A stretch of 64,000 bases of DNA from Hydractinia symbiolongicarpus (Eukaryota > Cnidaria > Hydrozoa > Anthoathecata > Hydractiniidae): NCBI RefSeq assembly GCF_029227915.1, contig NC_079881.1, positions 13,679,501 through 13,743,500 on the forward strand. The letters run 5' to 3'. Every line of letters starts with the position of its first letter. Position 1 is the first letter of the stretch. Of this stretch, positions 55,997-64,000 are shown in pieces. The position numbers were made by a program, and so were the translations under genes. The notes below the pieces were generated by a model. It saw only the letters and a program-made list of their open reading frames with translations. It made no database searches and was not told where the DNA came from.

Positions 55997-58670
55997 GTAA
56001 AACATATTTCAATGACAAATGATTCAATGATCCGCCTTTTTTGCCCGAGGGGATGGGGATTACAAGTATTGGATGTTAATGGGGGCTCTATAGAAGGAGG
56101 GATTAAATAGAGGGAAAAAAGTATATAAATAATAAATTTTGCACACAATTGTATTTTTGATAATAATACATAACATTGAAGACAAATAATTTCAAAAGCA
56201 AAACACGATTTTCTTGTTTAGTGGGTAAAAAGAGACTTTTAGAATTCAAACTACTTTAATTGCATTAACATGCGCTGTACGTGCCAGGATGCTACACATA
56301 AAATTTGTACTCGTACACAATCAAATGTTTACAAAAACAGAACAACCTCGAAGTTGTTTGATGTTGCTCTCCAACAAGAGAGCTTAGCTACCCTACAGCT
56401 ACATTTAGGATTAAATTAGCATTTATTAGTAATAAGTAAAACAAGTCATGTTTAAATTTTCGCTTTTTTGCTATGGCTAGTTAGAGTGACGATGAAAGGA
56501 AGAGGCTGAGGTGAGGCTGAGGTTTAGTTTGGTTGAAAGTTAAAACCTGAGAGGAAAATTATATCACACTTACCTTAGCTATAGCTAGCTACACATATTT
56601 ACAACTGTGTTAATAAAAACCGCCCTTAATTTCTGGTCCGTGTTAATTAAACCGCCCTTAATTTTTGGTCCGTGTTAATTAAACCACCCTTAATTTAAGA
56701 TCTAAAAAAAAACGAAAAAATTCAAAACTGCCTAGTGTATACATACATTATCATATACATCATATATATATATGCATTTTTTGTCCTCAATTAAAATTTA
56801 TTTTGGCGCATCGATTAAACTTCAAGGCTATTTCTCGCAGAGTTTGTTATCCTGAAAAGAACAAGACGGATACTAGATTTTAATAAATTTTCAACGAAAA
56901 GAAATACTAATTATAACTAATGAGTAATCATACATTCATCGTCACTACAGTTTTCAGCAGCTTCTTCGCAATTACTTTCTTCTTCATTGTCACTTTCCAC
57001 TTTCTCATCGTTATCTGAATCTTCGATTTCATGGCCAACAAGTTCTTCCAAGATAGCTTTGGAGCTGTCGACATACTCCAAATACATCGGATATTGAACT
57101 TCTGCAACTTTTGCTGTGTAGATCGAAAGTTTTTGTTTGTTCAGCCAGCTTACTTCCATTTTGATTTGTATTTCAAGCCCACCCTGAAGTAAGGGGGTGG
57201 CCTCTGTTTTGCATCATTAACAAAAGCTTTGAATTTCGCTCCTCCTGTCATAACATACCAAGTATAACGGGAAAGTTCTCTAGGAATATGTCTAACAATT
57301 ATTTCTCCTAATCGACCTCTCAAGAGCGCTTGTCCAGCCACCGCAAACTTATCGTACTTGTTATTGTGTTCACGCTTAAAACATATTTTTTGCCCAACAT
57401 GCGGCTCCCAATTAACAGTGTTGCAGTAAACATGAAAACCTCTAAGTACAGTGAAAAATTCAAAATGTGTATCTGCCATAACTTCAATCAAAGTAGATTT
57501 AAATTTGTCTACGTTGAAACCGTATCATGCCAAAGTGATGGTCGAGGCGTACGAGTTCCTCCAATCAAGGAAAAAAGTTAGTATTATATAAAAGGGCTGG
57601 CAAAGTGCTGGTATTACCGCCGCCGTTGAAGATACTCTGAAAATGGGTACAAATTATATTCATTTGAACCCATTCGATGCTATGGAGTAGACATTTCTAC
57701 TAACTTTTGCATTGAATTGTTGTTGAATAAAAAATGTTTAGTCACATGAAAATTGTCAAAAATTGTCTCTAACCGCGTTAATTTCCACACACTTAAACTA
57801 GGTCTTCTCAAGCAACCGCGTTAATTAATGACCTGTTACTTTTAACCGCCTTAATAAACACACAGCGTTAATTTCGTGTAATAAAGTATTTAGAATTTTA
57901 AAATTATAAAATGTGGACTAAACTTTTAAAGAGGCCCTAAATTGCTTTGATGATTTTTAACTGTAGATGATGTTGAATTAATAGATTAAATAATTATGTT
58001 GTATACTATAGAAAGTTTCTCTTGTTAGTTCTTTATTTTCCACCCAATTTGTCTAGTTGTTATAGAAAATATTGATACATATACCAAATATTCTTAACTC
58101 AGAAATTTTGATATCAATATGATTCAATCCCCTCAACAAAGAAAATTACCCCTGCCTCTAATAGAAATCCAGATTATTTTTAAAAAGAGAAAGCTGTTTT
58201 GTCACATCTTCTCTTTTCTTACTTAGATAAAGTTTTGTTCGGTCAAATTGTACAGCAGCCACCTTGCAGTTTACCTGTTCCAAGAAAAGCCCCTGTAAAA
58301 GAAAAGGTTAGTCGACATGTTGTTTGTGTTGGTTTTCCATGGATATTAAGCTGTAATAATTCGTTAATAATTCGTTTTTTTTCTAAGACCCCATACCTGA
58401 TTCCCTAAAATCATTGTTTCTAATTCTAAACTTAGTTCCATGTTGATTCTGCATAACATACCCACTTATATATAGATGTCTCGTAATCTACAGCTAATAC
58501 CACTGCTTGAGAAGAAAGAAAACGAGATTCAATCTGTAGATGATAGGAAGAAGAGATATATCAGCAAAAAGGAACGTATGGATTTCGATGCTAAGCGGCA
58601 AAAAGCAATAAATGCATATCGATCACTAAAGAAAAAACGTAAGCAAATGAAAGACTTGAATGAAGTATAA
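54860..58670 (+). CDS. CCDC137: CCDC137 homologue, six exons
   Basis: A nucleolar coiled-coil protein in animals, linked to ribosome-related and chromosome-surface functions. Exons: 54860-54939, 55474-55592, 55663-55831, 55920-55996, 58227-58306, 58476-58670 (TAA). Borders are gt/ag and phases join (2, 1, 2, 1, 0). Protein-level marks are MGRIRRQRRYKACDPFSVKK, the family block FQKRGSETNKAFLQRLDRS, DKVLFGQIVQQPP (family: D-VKFGEVV-QPP), and the C-terminal helix ending AINAYRSLKKKRKQM (family: AVQAYRALK). It is very Lys/Arg-rich, about 240 residues, similar to or slightly shorter than vertebrate forms. Intron 5 (2.2 kb) contains an antisense HIRAN-like ORF. Confidence 0.85.
55997..56590. other. 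CCDC137 intron 5, left part, nothing recognised
   Basis: AT-rich intron DNA; no supported feature. Confidence 0.4.
56595..57890. mobile_element. possible transposon carrying the HIRAN-like ORF
   Basis: Left block 56605-56695 has three copies of ccgcccttaat with gtgttaattaaacc. Right block 57770-57880 has aaccgcgttaat and taaccgccttaat words. Both blocks are in the same orientation and bracket the ORF, as subterminal repeats would. No exact ends or target duplication were found. Confidence 0.4.
56917..57491 (-). CDS. HIRAN-like domain protein, probably one frameshifted gene
   Basis: From 57491: a HIRAN-like domain with RGFHVYCNTVNWEPHVGQKI, KREHNNKYDKFAVAG and GEIIVRHIPRELSRYTWYVM, ending KYKSKWK at 57150. 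The second frame (56917-57159) starts with EVSWLNKQKLSIYTAKV, then EVQYPMYLEYVDSSKAILEE and an acidic tail, and overlaps the first by about 10 bases. One lost base or a gtaagc donor at the overlap could explain this. HIRAN domains bind 3' DNA ends in HLTF-type proteins; stand-alone versions are common in cnidarian repeats. The flanking motif blocks suggest a mobile gene. Confidence 0.6.
57891..58226. other. CCDC137 intron 5, right part, nothing recognised
   Basis: AT-rich intron DNA up to the acceptor of exon 5. Confidence 0.45.
58227..58670 (+). CDS. CCDC137: CCDC137 exons 5-6
   Basis: Exon 5 (58227-58306) after acceptor acttag reads DKVLFGQIVQQPPCSLPVP. Exon 6 (58476-58670) reads NLQLIPLLEKKENEI and the terminal basic helix. 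The ATG at 58476 is an internal Met, not a start. Confidence 0.82.
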
Positions 58671-60459
58671 AGTAAAAATAATGTAAATGACATATTTTTT
58701 TATAGTCTTTAAGTCGACAATTTTAGTAGTGCTTGAAACAACACTGCAGAACACTATAAAGGTATATAGACGCCGTATTCATTAATTAAATCGCTTTTCA
58801 AAGTGTTTTGATGTTCATTTGCAAAAATATGCATAAAAATGTAGACATAGCGATCTGCAGATATCCATTGTCGCCCTAGCGAGTTAATTTACATTGGAAA
58901 AACCTAAAGTCGACAAAAATAATTACATTAGAAAAGCCTTAAGTCGACAAATACGGAAATATGAAATATAAATACGCAGGAATAAAATAAAGGTTGCTAT
59001 ATAAAAAGTGCGTTACTATTAGTGCGATTTAAGCGCAAACGCTAGAAAGTGAATATTGAGCTACTGTTATTCGAATCTTAATAAAGAATATAAATTTAGT
59101 TCGATTATTGTAAATTCCTAAATATGCGGGAATCGTTGTCCCTGTAAATACACACTTGTGCAAAAAGACAGCAGAAATTGTAGACGAAACAATACTCAAG
59201 AAGAACGAAGGTTCAATATAAAACGTTTCCTTTAAATTTATAAAAGAACATTGTTGTGTCCTTGTAATTTCTTGAGCGAAAAAAGTCTATAATAAACTTC
59301 CCCTTTCTGACTGTAAAAGAATTTATTAGAAGTTGGGCGTTTACTTAGTTTTTTATGTTTTAGTGGGCGTTATAAGTTATTAGAGGTAACCAAGAGTTTG
59401 AAAATTATTTTAAGTTGAATTTGAAGTTCACAGAGATAAATAAACAGTTTGAATAAGTGTGGATTTCTTACTTTGGGACACTGTCGCTACAGTCCAGGCC
59501 AATATTTCGCTTCAAATTCTCACAACAGGTCCCACAGCGAGTACAAACCGTATTCTTTCTTTCTTCTTATCTCATGGTAAGTCATGAAGAAGACGCGGAT
59601 GGGTTTGTTTTAACAGTTTCGCAACTGTTATACCCCGTCGCTCAGACAGATAATGCAGGAAAACCTGGTGAACCGAAAAGCCTGAAAATTCCAATTTCTT
59701 TATATTCGTGTCCTAACGTTAAAAGAAGATGCAACGTTTTAATTTAATTTGCCTCGCGCCACGGTCGTGCAGTAACTATATGAATGTAATTTCATATGGT
59801 TTTGAGAAAATCCCGTTAAAGAGTAGTGTCCATTTTTTTAACTCAATGCATTTTCTAGCAAAAAACGAAGGCGCATTAAGTACATATTTCCTATTCAAAA
59901 GAACTGCTTACTGTACTACTCACATGTACTATACTTTCATTGAATACTTTTCACGTTTTTAGGAAAATTATCGATTTTCAGCAGTCCTTAGTTAATAAAA
60001 CTTTTCACATGTTTTTTTTTGTCTGAATACGGATAATGGTTTTTGCTGACGTTTTTCAGGGTTTATAGTTCTATGGAAGGGGAAACCGGCTTTTTGGAAA
60101 TGATTTAATCCGTAAATATAAAATGCGGAGCAAACAGAAATATAAACTAATGACTATATGTCGTCGTATATAAGTTTTCATGTTTAACAAAAACACGTGT
60201 CTAACATAACGGTATAAATTCGAACATAATACATTCCGCAATAAATTTTTGCTTGAGGGCCGTTCTAATTGCCAATCAGTTAATTTATATCTCAAATTAT
60301 AATTCTCTTTATAAACCTTTCTGTCATAGATGGCACTTCAAAACTATGGTTACACAAACTTACTAATATTTATGTGTTTAATATTTCTATGAGATAAAAA
60401 TAGATTTTGTAGAGGGCAAAGTATGAAGAGCTGACACAGTTGATGCCTTCAATATAAAC
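58671..60459. other. intergenic downstream of CCDC137
   Basis: No supported gene. Two short words aagtcgacaa repeat near 58710-58950. The frame at 59457-59747 has no recognisable pattern. Confidence 0.4.
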
Positions 60460-61041
60460 AAACTAGTCGATAAGGCCCGTGGAAAAATTAAATTCAGTAG
60501 GAAATATGAAAAAGTAAACCATCATTTAAGTTTTGATGACGTCTGCAAGAAACCTTCAATACACGCAAAAAAAATTTTCAGAAAATTTGTTTACTTATTG
60601 TAGAATATGAAACGCTGATCACAATAACGTATAGAATCATTAATATGCTTTTAACGAATGCCTAAGGATAAATATTTAAAGCTGATTAAAAAAATGTACA
60701 AGAACATGCACTTTTGACAAGTGGTTGCAGAAATATTGTGGTTCAAAGGGGTTTTGATGACGTCATCAACCTGTCTATTCAGAAACGGATTAGGGGAGGT
60801 TTGGAAAACTTACCAAAATTGGTCCCATGCGGTACCTAGGCAGTGAAAAATCACTGACGTCACCAACTCGGTTCTGGGTTATTTGGCCTCAAAATTTTAA
60901 GTACATTATAATCGCTTCATAATTTTAATATTAGATACTTACGTTAAATTATTATTTTTGACGTCGCAACGTTGAACTTGTCAATTAACATTTGAGATAC
61001 GCATTTTTCGGCTCCATCAAGGGAAAATAAACACTAATCGT
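60460..61041 (-). mobile_element. family X, copy 4, inverted
   Basis: About 580 bp aligned in reverse to copies 1-3: the end word actagtcgataaggcccgtgg at the left, then gatcatg/gatcagc, tgacgtcatca, and ttttcggctccatcaaggg near the right. Confidence 0.78.
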
Positions 61042-61409
61042 ATCTATATAACAATATTGTTTAAATTACTTATTAAATTACTTAATTACTTTACTTTTAA
61101 AACGTCTTTGATGTATTATATTTTTGAATAAATTTTTTTTTATTATTATTGTTTATTGTAGGTCGTTCGCAACTACTCTTGTTTGTTAAAACACCCCAGC
61201 ATAGTATGTAAAAAACCTTTCAAGCTGAAAAGCTAATAAATATTATTACAGCACAATTTGACCAGGATCCTCTAATCTGCAGTTTTACAAAAAACATGGT
61301 CGGAAATTTTAAAAGTATTTTTTTATAATCATTCTAGTTTCCTGCGCTTCTTAGAAGCTGATTATATGATCCGTATTCTTCCCAGTTGTTGAGATATCTC
61401 AGAAGCCGG
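61042..61409. other. no gene seen
   Basis: AT-rich intergenic sequence. Confidence 0.4.
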
Positions 61410-61459
61410 GATAGATCGGCTGTTCTAATAAGAGGTCTTATTAGAACAGCCGATCTATC
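61410..61459. repeat. perfect 24 bp palindrome, 2-nt centre
   Basis: 61410-61433 and 61436-61459 are exact inverses (core gatcggctgttctaataaga) around gg. Confidence 0.9.
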
Positions 61460-62717
61460 GATCTATTTCATGCTGTTGCGATGTATACAACATGGCTCCC
61501 GATATGTCTCAGTTATCAGACAAACTATATCTCGGGGGCAGCGCTGAAGAGTATACATGTAATCGTAGCTTAAACCGAGATTTCCCGGTACCCAGATGGT
61601 TTTTTTCTTGTGCCAGGGTAGTTTGCTTGCAAATCTCGTTTTTTTTTTCTCATAGGGTGTTTTCGTAGTTCGAATCGACCCTGCTTTGATGGTACATTGC
61701 TGAAGACATTTTTTTCAGCAAGGAGATGATCATTGGCAGCCGATTGTTAAAGAGTTCGGTCTTCCTCGGCGGTGACTGCGCGATCTCCTATTTAAAAATC
61801 CACCCACGGATCAACTTTGTCAAGTTATTCATTTCAACTCGAGAGACATCAGTAGCTAAGTGTGTACATAGCGGGTGTCTTATCACTTGCCGCATACTTT
61901 CTACTTGTTTAGTATTGCATTTGTAATTAAATACCCGCTTTACAAACGTGTTCTAAAAATCTTCAAAATGAAAGAAATATACAGAGGGAAAGGAAGTTAC
62001 GAAACATAAAGTAATGAAAAAAAGAGAGACAATAAATTAAAAACACAGAAACTCAAAAGAAAAAGATGTACTAAAAAAATTGTTGAAACAAATTCTTGCC
62101 ATTTTAAATTGATTTATTAAAATTTTACTCCGCACACGTACTGACCACCACAGTTTACCACAGTAAAATCTTACTTCTATGTAAGCCTAATCAACGTTAT
62201 GACTCGTTCCCGGGGCTACTTTTCTTTTTTCCGATATATGAGGACGGTAGAAAATTTCCTGCGAACGAGGCTAGAGATAGGAAAATGCGGATGTTAGGAC
62301 AAAAATCCCTTAGCACTTTACCATTTTACGTCAGAAGAATAGATCATACCCGTTAAATCAACGATAGAAGAGTCCCCCAATCCCCGCCGTGTCCCCCGGG
62401 CCCCCACCCCCCAACCCTGCCGTGTCCCCCCATTACAGTAATAGGATTCAACTGTGTCTATAATGGCCTCTAGCGTACGTGGTAATACCATCTACGATAA
62501 TAAAACATAAATAACAACACGCAAGCAGTTTTTGTTATCTTGTAAAACCATCTGTCAATCAAACGCTTATAACAAAAGGATTTTACATACCAGAAGCTTG
62601 TTTACATAAGAAAAAGTCAAAACGAAAGTAGCCGTTGCTAAGGATATTTGGTATGTAAGGAATGCATTGTTCTCTATTGTTATTCCGGTTTGATTGACAT
62701 TTAATTGACGTCATTAT
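61460..62717. other. no gene seen; C-rich patch
   Basis: 62371-62440 is C-rich with two gccgtgtcccc words. The edge of the second Polinton-type element must lie between here and 62718, but no terminal repeat was identified. Confidence 0.4.
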
Positions 62718-63926
62718 TTATCTAAACAAATACCATATGAAATAACCTGTTGTCATTGCAATCACAAGAGCGATCTTCTCATCTTCATGTGTAGGAGTAT
62801 CTTTGTGGTAAGGTGCAGTAATGTGTTTATCAGTAGTACTAGTAGTAATAGTATTATGGATAGGAATAGGACCGGATGTCCTATCGGGGGTCTTTTTATC
62901 GGTAATAGGACCGGATGTCCTATCAGGAATCTTTTTATGTGATTCAGCTGTTTTTTCAATAACATTAACCTTTCGATTAATCCCAATCGTCACATCTTCA
63001 CCCGATATCAAAATCTTGTTGTTCTAACCTACCACCCCTGTTTTAATTTTGAGATTCATGTCACTAGGTAACATATAAATACCTTGTCCAACCGAATAAT
63101 CAACCTTACTTGAAGCGTAGTTTAACGTATCCTGATAACGTTTAATGTCCTCCTGAATATCAACTCTACGGTTAATAATGTCTTCAAGGTTGTTCATAAA
63201 AACTCTTTGAGCCGTCAAAGCGCTGGAATCATTACCCAAGATAGAAGAACGGGATAAGGCTTGCGAACTAAGAACAAGATAAGCATACGCCCTAACACTG
63301 CTTGAAATCTTTACAAGACCTGTTTTTGTAAAGCCATTAGATTTTTCCACAATCCATCGTGTCATGGAGTCATTCGTGAAATAACTCAAGCCCGGAGTTG
63401 GATAGTTTTTACGTTTTTTTTGATATGAGCTGAAAAAGTATTGACCTCTGTATTTCATAGGATTAGAATCGACGTCATATTCACCCCATTTTTTTAGAAA
63501 TTCTTCGTTTGAATAAGGATTGTCATATTGATTAAAACTATCTTCAAAAGGTAGAGGTGTCTGCAAGCGCTTAATGATTCGTCTAATGTGATAATAGACA
63601 TGAAAACGATATACCGATCTGATCATAGATCTACCTTCTTTCAGGTGTTCGGAACTGACTCCACAAGCACTTGAAGCACACCAAGTGGCAAAATTGAGTT
63701 GGGTTTGCCATAATTTAAACGGTTGTTCATTCCAAATTTTCATACGTTGTTCGTTTTGATTCAGTTCGTAATTGGTAAAAATATTAAGAAAGACAGCAGG
63801 AAAAGAGCCATTTTCGGAGACAATAATGGTCTGTTTGTATAGATCCTTCCCATCCAATATCTGAAGGTCCCGTCCTCCATTTGGCTTATAGGCCGCATTG
63901 GGATTGTATTTGAAAATGCTATCCAT
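62718..63926 (-). pseudogene. conserved Polinton protein with C-terminal anchor, one in-frame TAG
   Basis: The ATG at 63926 (MDSIFKYNPNAAYKP) aligns with the start of the 16182-17386 protein. Conserved order: IIVSENGSFPAVFLNIFTNY, VYRFHVYYHIRRIIKRLQTP, NQYDNPYSNEEF, VKISSSVRAYAYLVLSSQAL, GIYMLPSDMNLKIK. A TAG at 63024-63026 interrupts the frame. The same frame then continues (ILISGEDVTIGINRKV), through a Thr/Pro-rich linker with a duplicated PDRTSGPI, to a membrane helix (IALVIAMTTGYFIWYLF) and TAA at 62718. It is far better preserved than its homologue. Function unknown; C-terminal anchoring is visible. Confidence 0.75.
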
Positions 63927-64000
63927 TCTTTTTGATTTAAATAATTCCACTCTCTAATATAAGAATGATATCACAATAAATGACGTAAATAGTGAAAAGA

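Noticed and set aside
59457-59962. Two ORFs of 77-96 codons downstream of CCDC137
   Set aside because: No family pattern, no splice context and no repeat similarity; treated as chance frames.

Overview
The window looks like a piece of a metazoan genome, most likely a cnidarian and probably a hydrozoan. The basis is intron-rich host genes in very AT-rich DNA, together with Polinton, Penelope-like, hAT and Copia remnants of a type I associate with cnidarians. The species cannot be fixed from the sequence alone.

Layout: (1) 1-3808 is a satellite of about 182 bp units with a later three-unit higher-order period. It runs straight into (2) 3808-19190, a visibly more GC-rich block that is a decayed Polinton/Maverick-type element. 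On the minus strand it holds a protein-primed family B DNA polymerase (4156-8071). On the plus strand it holds a run of small genes, a packaging ATPase and a BRO-like gene (8339-11348). On the minus strand again come an integrase, a small membrane-type ORF, a zinc-cluster protein and a double-jelly-roll capsid candidate (11402-14138). The right third has a coiled-coil gene, small membrane proteins, a conserved C-terminally anchored protein and a minor-capsid candidate. Nearly every long gene carries frameshifts; the integrase has lost a catalytic Asp and the ATPase shows no Walker A motif. A 730 bp dispersed repeat sits inside one gene with a 9 bp target duplication.

(3) 19200-49869 is host DNA dominated by one gene, UQCRC2 (mitochondrial complex III core 2). 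Eighteen exons can be read from 21336 to 49869; the first exon with the mitochondrial presequence was not found. Its introns are stacked with repeats: four copies of the 730 bp family in the window (two of them here), a 4.4 kb element with inverted ends, MITEs, a hAT transposase split by a 1.9 kb inverted-repeat element, two parts of a Penelope-like element, a Copia polyprotein remnant, a Tigger-like end and two minisatellites. (4) 50000-54850 is mostly non-coding, with tRNA-derived SINE-like sequence and a G-rich tract. (5) 54860-58670 is CCDC137, six exons, with an antisense HIRAN-like ORF in its fifth intron. (6) 58700-62700 is intergenic, with another copy of the 730 bp family and a perfect 24 bp palindrome. 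(7) 62718-63950 is the edge of a second Polinton-type element, carrying a homologue of the anchored protein of the first.

In the Polinton block the polymerase, integrase, ATPase and capsid genes would together make a self-synthesising, virion-forming element. This copy is dead. Its least-described parts are the small accessory proteins: two paralogues flanking polB, two CxxC/CxxC proteins, small membrane proteins, and the conserved gene shared by both elements. Short perfect hairpins lie just downstream of several gene ends.
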